Source: Methanomicrobiales archaeon (lineage in GTDB: Archaea > Halobacteriota > Methanomicrobia > Methanomicrobiales > Methanoculleaceae). From it: a stretch of DNA of 6,025 nucleotides. The notes below the pieces were generated by a model, which saw nothing but the letters and a program-made list of their open reading frames with translations, searched no databases and was not told where the DNA came from. Where the stretch lies: NCBI GenBank assembly GCA_012510295.1, contig JAAZID010000179.1, forward strand, positions 1-6,025. Direction: 5' to 3'. The translations under genes were made by a program, and so were the position numbers. Shown here in pieces: positions 1 through 5,611 of this stretch. Position 1 is the first letter of the stretch, and every line of letters starts with the position of its first letter.

Positions 1-2
1 CG

Positions 3-575
3 CGGCCGGAGGCCGGCGAGTACCTTCTCACCGCAGTACACTACGACAGCGCCAACGAGACGTTACACATCCTTGCCGCCATGCCGATCCTCATACTCGA
101 TGGCAATCCCGCTGTCGCCTGGAACGGAGGCGACCCGTACTATCAGGACCGGGGTGCCGGCGCAACGATCTCCTTTGGAGAAGATGTGAACCGGACGGCA
201 TACGTCCTCCTCAGGAACAACGCCACTTATGATCTCGTAATACGGGTTGATACCGAAAAATTCGTGAATCGCCCCATACCGACCTCCGTGACCGATCTGA
301 TCACCCTCCTGCAAGCGGCCACCGATGAGATCGGGCCGGTTGCCTGCACCCTGACCCCGAGCGACACCCCGACCACGAGTGATGTGGATTTTGATCTCGT
401 CATCGCCCGGGGTTATGGGCTCTCCGGGTATGCGGATGGGCCTGAGGTGAAGGTCGGGGCAGAGGCTCTCGCATCCCTCAACCCCGGCACGTATTCCCTC
501 TACGCCCTGGGTATGAAAGATGGGAAGGCCATTGCAGTCGACTACCGGGAGGTCGAGATCCAGGCAGCCTCATGA
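3..575 (+). CDS. Methanogen extracellular protein, C-terminal part (5' end outside window)
   Basis: The reading frame is already open at the left edge, so 190 C-terminal residues are visible and the true start is upstream; the ATG at 81 is internal, because the coding-like sequence (EYLLTAVHYDSANETLHILAAMP) runs straight through it. The fragment is rich in beta-prone stretches, has three Asn-X-Thr sequons (NET, NRT, NAT) and no membrane segment, as expected of a secreted or surface-exposed domain. The pattern 'AGEYLL..HILAAMPILILDG' followed by a Tyr/Val-rich sandwich resembles the repeated domain of methanogen extracellular proteins that I recall as TIGR04279; that assignment is from memory. 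Such proteins normally carry a signal peptide and may hold several domain copies, none of which can be seen here. It ends with TGA at 573-575, 173 bases before the next gene, so it is probably a separate transcription unit. Function unknown; a surface-layer or adhesion role is only a guess. Confidence 0.8.
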   Translation, partial: RPEAGEYLLTAVHYDSANETLHILAAMPILILDGNPAVAWNGGDPYYQDRGAGATISFGEDVNRTAYVLLRNNATYDLVIRVDTEKFVNRPIPTSVTDLITLLQAATDEIGPVACTLTPSDTPTTSDVDFDLVIARGYGLSGYADGPEVKVGAEALASLNPGTYSLYALGMKDGKAIAVDYREVEIQAAS

Positions 576-602
576 CGCCGGCACCGGTCAGGGTTCGGGG
601 GC

Positions 603-634
603 AGGAGGATCCCTTCTCCTCTCTATCGGAGGAG
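603..634 (+). promoter_or_regulatory. Two mutually exclusive small hairpins around a CTCCTC core
   Basis: CTCCTC (616-621) can pair perfectly with GAGGAG (629-634) across a 7-base loop. The same CTCCT can instead pair with AGGAG at 603-607 across an 8-base loop. The two pairings exclude each other, the arrangement seen in attenuators. The purine arms also look like Shine-Dalgarno sequences, but no start codon lies at the right distance. It sits 28-59 bases after the stop of the upstream gene, so it may belong to that transcript's 3' end. Short purine/pyrimidine repeats arise easily in this GC-rich sequence, so this is weak. Confidence 0.25.
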
Positions 635-640
635 CGTGTA

Positions 641-693
641 GCATGGTGGACATCTCCTGCATGAGGAACTGCTGATGAGATCCCGGCCCATGC
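641..693 (+). promoter_or_regulatory. Nested inverted repeat (possible RNA structure)
   Basis: GCATGG at 641-646 is the perfect reverse complement of CCATGC at 688-693. Inside it ATCTC (652-656) pairs with GAGAT (677-681), and inside that TCCT (655-658) could alternatively pair with AGGA (664-667). The nesting of two perfect arms suggests a folded RNA or 3' structure of the upstream gene rather than a protein-binding site. No known riboswitch or RNA family is recognised. Confidence 0.25.
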
Positions 694-700
694 TCAGGAG

Positions 701-711
701 AGATAGAAAAA
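701..711 (+). promoter_or_regulatory. A-rich patch, candidate weak TATA-like element
   Basis: AGATAGAAAAA is the most AT-rich stretch in the gap and follows a purine-rich AGGAG that could serve as a BRE-like flank. If it acted as an archaeal TATA element, the transcript would start about 25 bases downstream, near 730-738, giving a leader of only 10-20 bases before the TTG at 749. It does not match the usual TTTAWATA core, so this is a placement guess. Confidence 0.18.
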
Positions 712-752
712 TGAGCTGGATCAGTGCCTTGATCACGAGAGGGAGAGATTGA
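711..752 (+). CDS. Possible 13-residue leader or upstream mini-ORF
   Basis: An ATG at 711, preceded by AGGAG at 696-700 (10 bases spacing), opens a 13-codon frame reading MSWISALITRGRD and ending with TGA at 750-752. The stop overlaps the TTG start of the next gene (749-751) by two bases, a layout that would allow terminating ribosomes to reinitiate on the non-ATG start. An alternative is that it is the real N-terminus of the downstream membrane protein, separated by a one-base sequencing or natural frameshift near 745-752. It is short enough to occur by chance. Confidence 0.22.
   Translation: MSWISALITRGRD
719..734. promoter_or_regulatory. GATCA-N6-TGATC dyad, possible operator
   Basis: GATCA at 719-723 and TGATC at 730-734 form a perfect 5-base inverted repeat with a 6-base spacer, centred about 22 bases before the TTG start. 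The size and spacing fit a dimeric regulator site or a small hairpin next to the ribosome binding region. GATC-containing words are common in this window, which lowers the weight of the observation. Confidence 0.2.
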
Positions 753-1015
753 TAGGCGCAAAGAAGTACTACGCTACGGCCGTGCTTGCAGCCTGGCTCA
801 TCGTCGTCACCTTCTTCATGGTCTTTAATCGCACACTTGACCTTGAGGTCTTCTTTGTCCTCTCGCTCATCGGCCTCCTCGTGATCGCGGTCCTGATCGA
901 TGGAGCTTTCTCCCGGCCACGCTACATGCGCCACCTCAGCTACCTCATCGTAGCGGGGGTCGCTCTCTTCGCTTACATCGTCGTCCAAAAGGTTCTGGAG
1001 ATCCTTGCTGCATGA
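749..1015 (+). CDS. Small three-TM membrane protein, first gene of the MoxR operon
   Basis: This 88-residue protein is almost entirely membrane segments: about residues 9-26, 33-50 and 62-80, with positive residues (K5, K6, then R56, R58, R61) in the flanks. The start is TTG at 749; an in-frame TAG at 704-706 leaves no ATG option, and the next ATG is at residue 24, inside the first helix. The purine-rich GGGAG at 741-745 lies only 3 bases before it, a poor spacing, so translation may depend on coupling to the mini-ORF that ends at 752. Its stop overlaps the next start as ATGA (1012-1015), placing it in the operon. I do not recognise a family. Small membrane proteins of this kind often accompany MoxR/DUF58 clusters, but no function can be assigned; a scaffold or subunit role in the membrane complex is inference. 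Confidence 0.75.
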   Translation: MIGAKKYYATAVLAAWLIVVTFFMVFNRTLDLEVFFVLSLIGLLVIAVLIDGAFSRPRYMRHLSYLIVAGVALFAYIVVQKVLEILAA

Positions 1016-2607
1016 ACCATCGGGCCTTGCATATCGTCCTCGCGGTTGCCATCATCGCGGCTCTCATCCTCCTTGCAGGAGAGGCGACCACCCCGCTCCT
1101 CTACACGGCGACAAACACGTCGACCGCCGCTCACGTCGACCCTGCGACTGTTCCGAAACTGTCAGATAACGATCCCGATGCTCTCATCCCCCTGATGGAT
1201 GAGCTGCTGGGAAAGACCGGCACGCTCACCCTCAATATCAGGCTCAAGGACTACGAAAGTGCCGAGCGCGACCTGGCGCGGTACGCCGAACTTTCAGGCC
1301 GGTTCGACGAGCTCGTCATCAACCTGGATATCTCCGGAACAGATATCGGCGAGTTCCAGCGGAACAACCAGGAGAATCTCGCTGCCCTTGGAGCCCTCTT
1401 AGATGACGCCCGGCGATTTGAGGACTTGCAACGGGTTGAGATCCAGGTCCAGGGCGATGAGGGCCAGCGTGCAGCTGTCATCTACGAGGGAGAGACTCTT
1501 CAACAGAAACTGCAGGGCAGAGCTGCCGCCTACGCGGGCCGGGAGGACGTGACAATCCAGATCGCTGGCCGTTATGGCGTGAACACCCCTCCCTACCAGG
1601 AGAGTGTCAGGAACTATGCGGAGATAGTCGGTTCTACGGCGAGCCGGCAGGCCGGGGCCGATGAGGGTTCTCCCTCCCCCCTCGGCATCACGGTCACCCC
1701 CGATACGGGGCGGTATGGATACTCCCTCTCGATCGCCGGAACCTACACCGGCGGCACAGCAGGAACTCCCATCAAGGCCTACGTCGATAGCCAGCTCGCC
1801 GGGAACGCCACTCTGGATGAGAACGGCACCTACGCTTGCTCCTACAGGGTCGATCGGATCCCCGCCGGGCTGCACCTCGCCTACACTGTTGCGGACGTGA
1901 TCCATTCAAGCGTTGCGACATTTGAGATCCGCCCTGATGATGCCATCATCACCCTCACCCTCAAGGAGGATCGTGCAGTCGCCATCTGCACGGGAAACCT
2001 CACGACTGCCGGCGGTCGGCCGGTCACGCTCGCCCCGATCCTCCTCCGGGTCGATGATGACACACCCATCGCCACGGAGACCGACGAGAACGGCACCTAC
2101 AGGGAGGCGATCCCCCTCCCCGCCGGGGAGCATACCATCAGGGCAGAGTTCGACGCCGCGGGCTACCCCCTCAATGCCTCTGAAAGCCCGAAAGAGACGA
2201 TCACCATCAAGAATAAGGGACTCTCCCCCTTCCCATTCATAGCAGCGATCGCAGCCGCGCTCGGGAGCGGATGGTACCTCCGCCGCCGGCATCGGCCGGA
2301 GGAGGTAGCCCCGGCGCCGGAATCCGTGGAGATGGTGAGTGTGGAAGAGGAAGCCGCTACCCCACCCCTGGTGGATATCGCAGGGCTCCCTCCCCGCGAG
2401 GCCGCGACCGTCCTCTTTTGTGCCCTCCGGTCCCGGCTCGGTCTCCCCGAGGCGAAGACCCCGCGAGACTGCGCCCAGATCGCCCCCGCTCACGCCGGAT
2501 TCTTCGAGCGCTATGAGCAGATCCGCTACGCCGGCGAGACGCCATCAGAGGAGGAGCTCCGCGCAATGGAGGCTGACGCCCTCGGGGGTGAAGAGAATAG
2601 AGCGTGA
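1012..2607 (+). CDS. Membrane protein with Ig-like extracellular repeats and cytosolic DUF4129-like tail
   Basis: 531 residues. Visible order: N-terminal hydrophobic helix (about 7-28, signal anchor or signal peptide); an alpha/beta domain of unknown family (about 55-205); two Ig-like beta repeats (about 225-307 and 311-399), each with a DENGTY motif (269-274, 358-363); a TM helix (406-423) closed by RRRHR; and a cytosolic tail. The outer part has six Asn-X-Ser/Thr sequons. Tail residues 455-525 resemble DUF4129: an Arg/Leu-rich helix, 'TPRDCA', then 'FFERYEQIRYAGETPSEEEL', close to the family's usual YERARYGG.xPS.EE ending. DUF4129 commonly ends transglutaminase-like membrane proteins linked to MoxR/DUF58; no transglutaminase Cys-His-Asp core is seen here. 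The ATG overlaps the previous stop (ATGA), with GGAG at 997-1000. It probably links an extracellular sensing or scaffolding part to the cytosolic MoxR machinery, which is inference. DUF4129 is assigned by pattern memory. Confidence 0.85.
   Translation: MNHRALHIVLAVAIIAALILLAGEATTPLLYTATNTSTAAHVDPATVPKLSDNDPDALIPLMDELLGKTGTLTLNIRLKDYESAERDLARYAELSGRFDELVINLDISGTDIGEFQRNNQENLAALGALLDDARRFEDLQRVEIQVQGDEGQRAAVIYEGETLQQKLQGRAAAYAGREDVTIQIAGRYGVNTPPYQESVRNYAEIVGSTASRQAGADEGSPSPLGITVTPDTGRYGYSLSIAGTYTGGTAGTPIKAYVDSQLAGNATLDENGTYACSYRVDRIPAGLHLAYTVADVIHSSVATFEIRPDDAIITLTLKEDRAVAICTGNLTTAGGRPVTLAPILLRVDDDTPIATETDENGTYREAIPLPAGEHTIRAEFDAAGYPLNASESPKETITIKNKGLSPFPFIAAIAAALGSGWYLRRRHRPEEVAPAPESVEMVSVEEEAATPPLVDIAGLPPREAATVLFCALRSRLGLPEAKTPRDCAQIAPAHAGFFERYEQIRYAGETPSEEELRAMEADALGGEENRA
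1684..1932 (+). repeat. Ig-like repeat 1 of the DUF4129-like protein
   Basis: Encodes residues 225-307, starting GITVTPDTGRYGYSLSIAGT and containing the strand-turn motif ATLDENGTY followed by 'PAGLH'. The second copy has the same 'DENGTY....PAGEH' layout 89 residues later, so the two are probably tandem copies of one beta-sandwich. Such carboxypeptidase-regulatory or Ig-like folds usually act as spacers or binding modules in archaeal surface proteins. Confidence 0.6.
1942..2208 (+). repeat. Ig-like repeat 2 of the DUF4129-like protein
   Basis: Encodes residues 311-399, with the motif ATETDENGTYREAIPLPAGEH and a closing 'ETITI' strand just before the membrane helix. Bases 2083-2100 match 1816-1833 of repeat 1 at all but one position, while the rest has diverged, which points to an old duplication with one conserved turn that also carries a sequon (NGT). 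Confidence 0.6.
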
Positions 2608-3409
2608 GGCCTGGGCGGTCTTCCTCCTCCTCTTCCTCGCCGGCGCCGTAGCGTATGCTCATGTGACCACCACCGCCGAGGAGTACAGCCGCTACAACGT
2701 GGGCTGGAACGGCACCTCAGGCTTCACCGCAGTGGAGATCCGCGACCTCACGGATCTCAATCCTGATGTAACCCTCCTCGTCCTCGCGCCTTACAGGGGG
2801 TTTACGGCTGAGGATATCGGCCACCTCCGGGCATTTCTCGAATCCGGCGGCCGTCTCCTCATCGCAGACGAGGAAGGGAACGCCAATCACCTCCTCGCCG
2901 ACCTCGGGAGCACCATGCGGGTCCGGCCGGGGAACCTCTCAAGTCTCGACCGCGATCATGCTACCTCCGGGCTCTTCCGCGTCAGCGTCGTCGGGGATGA
3001 CGCCCTCTTTGCCGGGGTAGGGACCATCCGGGTCAACCGCCCGGCGGCGGTCGAGGGCGGCGAGCCCCTCCTCGAGACATCACCCCTCACCTGGGACGAC
3101 GTCGACGGGGACGGCCGGCCCGGCAGTAAAGAGGTCTTCGGGGCTGTGGCTGTCTGCGCGAGGGAGGGAAATCTCACCGTTCTCGGCGATCCGAGCCTCT
3201 TCATCAACGCCATGCTCCCCGAGAACCCGGCGTTCATAGAGAATCTCCAACCGGTCCTGGTCGACGCCGCCCACAGCCGGACCGGCACCACAAGCCCGGT
3301 CATCAACACCATCGCCTGGATCCAGGCGACGCCGGGAGCTGCGACCGCGCTCATCGCTCTCGGCGTCCTGCCGGTTGCCTGGCGTTTTGGGAGGAAGAGA
3401 GATGAATAA
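2588..3409 (+). CDS. DUF4350-like membrane protein with EF-hand-like loop
   Basis: 273 residues from a GTG at 2588. This start gives a clean N-terminus (MKRIEREAW then a TM or signal helix, about 9-24); the open frame further upstream only shadows the preceding gene. Start and preceding stop overlap by 20 bases; a GGAGG at 2568-2572 lies 15 bases upstream, so coupling is likely. Residues 33-100 fit DUF4350: 'SRYNVGWNGTSG', a hydrophobic 'VTLLVLAP' strand, then FLESGGRLLIADEEG (83-97), a Rossmann-like GATase-type half. GDPSLFIN (200-207) matches the second conserved strand, 'vvGDsslf.N', of this class. Three sequons (NGT, NLS, NLT) and a C-terminal TM (about 249-265) with a short basic tail RFGRKRDE indicate an outside domain held by two helices. 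Residues 171-182 form an EF-hand-like loop. DUF4350 proteins are frequent partners of MoxR, DUF58 and DUF4129; their biochemical role is unknown. Confidence 0.8.
   Translation: MKRIEREAWAVFLLLFLAGAVAYAHVTTTAEEYSRYNVGWNGTSGFTAVEIRDLTDLNPDVTLLVLAPYRGFTAEDIGHLRAFLESGGRLLIADEEGNANHLLADLGSTMRVRPGNLSSLDRDHATSGLFRVSVVGDDALFAGVGTIRVNRPAAVEGGEPLLETSPLTWDDVDGDGRPGSKEVFGAVAVCAREGNLTVLGDPSLFINAMLPENPAFIENLQPVLVDAAHSRTGTTSPVINTIAWIQATPGAATALIALGVLPVAWRFGRKRDE
3389..3394 (+). promoter_or_regulatory. Shine-Dalgarno of the MoxR gene
   Basis: GGGAGG ends 7 bases before the ATG at 3402. It decides the MoxR start: the frame is open back to a TTG at 3375, but that codon lacks a comparable site and would add nine residues not typical of the family. 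The site lies inside the end of the preceding gene. Confidence 0.75.
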
Positions 3410-4373
3410 CAGTTTAGAAGAGCGTATCGAAACGATCGCAAATGCTTACGAAGAGATCCAGCTGATCGCCCGGCAGGTGGTCGTCGCAAACCAGCCTCTC
3501 ATCGAGGAGATCTTCATCAGTATGGTCAGCGGCGGCCACCTCCTCATCGAAGGGGTACCGGGGACCGCAAAGACCACCGTCTGCAAGATCATCGCACAGC
3601 TGATGGATTATGAGTTTCGGCGGGTTCAGGGGGCCGTGGATCTCCAGCCTGCAGATATCATCGGGGTCAGGATATACGACAGGAATCGGAGCGAGTTTGT
3701 CCTCCAGAAAGGCCCGATATTCACGAACTTCCTGATGGTCGACGAGATGAATCGCCTGACCCCAAAGACCCAGAGCGCCCTTCTTGAGGCCCTGAGCGAG
3801 CGGCAGGCGACGATCGATGGGATGTCCTACCCGCTCAGCGATGCCTACTTTGTCATCGCTACCCAGAACCCCTACGACTCCGAGGGGACATTCCCGCTCA
3901 TCGAGGCCCAGCGCGACCGGTTCATGTTCAGCACCGTCCTCAGTCATCTTGATCGGGAGGGGGAACTTGAGATCCTCCGCCGGGAGCGGGCCGGGGAACT
4001 GGACTGGAAGATCTACCGGGACCGGGTCGCCCCCGTCCTGGGACCGGATGAGATTAAAGCGATGGCTGCGACTATCAGGGAGATCCGGGTCGATGAAGCG
4101 GTCCTCACCTACATCCGTGACCTGGTGTTTGCTACCCGGTCTCACAGCGACGTCCGGCTCGGCGCGAGTTCCCGTGCATCTATCGCTCTCCTCGGTGGCT
4201 CACGGGTCAGGGCAGCCCTGGAAGGCCGGACCTATGTCATCCCCGACGATGCCCGGGCGCTCGCTGTGCCTGCTCTCCGGCACCGCATCCTCCCCACCCG
4301 GGAGGCGGCGGTCACCGGGGTTACCCCGGATCTGGTCGTCAGTGAGATCATCGAGAGTGTCGGGGTGTCCTGA
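3402..4373 (+). CDS. moxR: MoxR family AAA+ ATPase
   Basis: 323 residues, the usual MoxR length. All AAA+ motifs are visible: Walker A GVPGTAKT (51-58); Walker B FLMVDEMNR (110-118) with D114 and E115; sensor 1 YFVIATQNP (149-157); the arginine-finger region EAQRDRFMF (168-176); and the sensor 2 helix GASSRASIAL (254-263) in the C-terminal lid domain, about 230-305. The motor therefore looks catalytically intact. MoxR proteins are cytosolic, probably hexameric, chaperone-like ATPases that mature or remodel partner complexes, often metal-dependent or membrane ones; the substrate here is unknown. The ATG at 3402 has a good GGGAGG site, and the gene overlaps the DUF4350-like gene by 8 bases and the DUF58 gene by one (TGATG at 4371-4375). 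The direct coupling to a DUF58 gene is the standard MoxR arrangement and supports a complex between the two products. Confidence 0.96.
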   Translation: MNNSLEERIETIANAYEEIQLIARQVVVANQPLIEEIFISMVSGGHLLIEGVPGTAKTTVCKIIAQLMDYEFRRVQGAVDLQPADIIGVRIYDRNRSEFVLQKGPIFTNFLMVDEMNRLTPKTQSALLEALSERQATIDGMSYPLSDAYFVIATQNPYDSEGTFPLIEAQRDRFMFSTVLSHLDREGELEILRRERAGELDWKIYRDRVAPVLGPDEIKAMAATIREIRVDEAVLTYIRDLVFATRSHSDVRLGASSRASIALLGGSRVRAALEGRTYVIPDDARALAVPALRHRILPTREAAVTGVTPDLVVSEIIESVGVS

Positions 4374-5611
4374 TGATCCAGCCGACCCGGACGGCCGGGG
4401 GGATCGCGGCGCTCGCCCTCCTCTTCGCCACCGCAGCCCATCTCCTCCTGGTGCCGGCTGCGGCCCTTGCCGCCGGGTCTCTCGCCCTCTTCCTCTTCTG
4501 GCGGGGGTGGCGGTTCGAGCGCAATCTTGTGGCCGTGGTGACCTCGCTTGCGGTGACCCGTGATCTCGACCGGACGATCCTCAGGCAGGGGGCGACGGCA
4601 TCCGTCCGGGTGCGGGTCGACTGCACCGTCCCGGCTGGAATGACGGTTCACGTGCGCGATGTCCCGCCGGTTGTCGCGGTGGGTGATAGCCCGCTCTGTG
4701 AGTCCGGGGAGGCCGTGGCCTACACCATCCGGCTCATGGCGCCGGGAGAGACAGCGTTTGGCGGGATCGAACTCATGGCGAGGGATGCTTTCTTTACCCG
4801 GACTCTCCCCTGCCGCAGGTTCGATGCCCCACACCTCCGGGCCTTTCCCGTGGGAATCCCGGAGGCCGGGCGGGGCATCGGGTCGCGGGGAGAGGGTACC
4901 GAGGTGAACCGGAAGGCTGCGCTTGCCGGCCAGGACATCCGCGGGTTCCGGGCATACCAGAGAGGCGATGACCCGAGGCTGGTGGACTGGAAGGTCACCG
5001 CCCGGCGCGACTCTCTCTATGTCCGTGAACCGACCGGGCTTGAAGGCGGTGCGCCTCTCATTGCCGTCGATCTTCCGACCGGGGATCTGGAACGTTTCTC
5101 CCGGTTCTCGATGGCCGTCTACGGCGCTATTGAGGGAGCGATCACCTCCCCTGATGGCTGTTCGCTCCTGGTCGTCGCCGGCCCCGGGATCGTCGGGTTC
5201 CTCCCACGGGTTCTATCGAGCCAGGAGGCCTTCGCGGTTCTCGGCGGGTCGGGCCCCCGCAAACCCCATACCTTCCTCTACCGTGCACCGGGGCCTGTCG
5301 TCCTTGCGGAACGGGCACGGGTGAATGGACGGGGAATGGGACCGGAGGAGCAGGTGTTTTGTGAGCGGCTCGGCGGAGTCCTCTCGACGTTTGCGGGTGC
5401 AAGCTCCGCACCCTTTGCCACGGCAGTCCGGGCGGTTCTCGACCGGGCGAGGGCTACGGATATCTGGGTCTACTCCCTCCTCCTGGAAGGCGACAGGAGT
5501 CATCTTATCCAGTTGATCCACGAGGCAAAGGTCCAGGGGATGCGGGTCACCCTCCGGGCCCCTGCCGGCGCCGGGACTCTCCCTGGCGTCGATGCTGTGG
5601 AGGATCTCTGA
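4373..5611 (+). CDS. DUF58 domain membrane-anchored protein, MoxR partner
   Basis: 412 residues. An N-terminal membrane hairpin (about 8-26 and 28-43) is followed by a beta-rich domain (about 50-160) and the DUF58 signature: RGFRAYQRGDDPRLVDWKVT at 190-209, matching the family's R.Y..GD..R.IDW core, then RRDSLYVREP. A vWA-like alpha/beta domain fills the C-terminal half. At its first strand, where vWA domains carry the metal-binding DxSxS, this protein reads AVDLPTGD (232-238): the Asp (233) remains but both Ser positions are Pro235 and Gly237, so a classical MIDAS is absent. Both ends should be cytosolic, with the vWA-like part available to MoxR. The start overlaps the MoxR stop by one base, and the stop overlaps the next ATG in the same way. 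DUF58 proteins are thought to dock MoxR on membrane substrates; what is docked here is unknown. Confidence 0.92.
   Translation: MIQPTRTAGGIAALALLFATAAHLLLVPAAALAAGSLALFLFWRGWRFERNLVAVVTSLAVTRDLDRTILRQGATASVRVRVDCTVPAGMTVHVRDVPPVVAVGDSPLCESGEAVAYTIRLMAPGETAFGGIELMARDAFFTRTLPCRRFDAPHLRAFPVGIPEAGRGIGSRGEGTEVNRKAALAGQDIRGFRAYQRGDDPRLVDWKVTARRDSLYVREPTGLEGGAPLIAVDLPTGDLERFSRFSMAVYGAIEGAITSPDGCSLLVVAGPGIVGFLPRVLSSQEAFAVLGGSGPRKPHTFLYRAPGPVVLAERARVNGRGMGPEEQVFCERLGGVLSTFAGASSAPFATAVRAVLDRARATDIWVYSLLLEGDRSHLIQLIHEAKVQGMRVTLRAPAGAGTLPGVDAVEDL
5599..5603 (+). promoter_or_regulatory. Shine-Dalgarno of the last small membrane protein
   Basis: GGAGG with 7 bases to the ATG at 5611, the best-spaced site in the operon together with that of moxR. 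It supports the reality of this short gene, and suggests it is translated independently of coupling to the DUF58 gene. Confidence 0.7.

Larger units (their letters stand above)
576..748. other. Non-coding gap with small dyads upstream of the operon
   Basis: This is the only sizeable gap inside the coding part of the window. It has no long ORF with plausible content on either strand. It contains the dyads at 603-634, 641-693 and 719-734, an A-rich patch at 701-711 and a 13-codon mini-ORF at 711-752, each listed separately. There is no clear T-tract to end the upstream gene and no strong archaeal TATA box (TTTAWATA), so where transcription of the downstream operon starts is uncertain. Confidence 0.7.

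Noticed and set aside
81..575. Treating ATG 81 as the start of the left-hand gene.
   Set aside because: The frame is open to the window edge, and its upstream residues continue the same beta-rich domain, including a sequon.
1399..2493. Long reverse-strand open frames (1399-1905 and 1906-2493) opposite the Ig-repeat gene.
   Set aside because: They are Gly/Arg/Asp-rich, have no domain motifs, and mirror a forward frame with strong coding character. Such antisense frames are common in GC-rich DNA.
2339..2587. An ATG at 2339 would give an 83-residue N-terminal extension to the DUF4350-like protein.
   Set aside because: This stretch lies wholly inside the DUF4129-like gene, reads as Pro/Ser/Arg-rich shadow sequence, and would bury the obvious N-terminal membrane helix that begins cleanly after the GTG at 2588.
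3375..3401. A TTG start for moxR nine codons upstream.
   Set aside because: The ATG at 3402 has GGGAGG seven bases before it, while the TTG has no comparable site and the added residues are not typical of MoxR.
3414..4145. A 243-residue reverse-strand open frame opposite moxR.
   Set aside because: The forward strand has every AAA+ motif in order, so the antisense frame is a by-product of codon usage.
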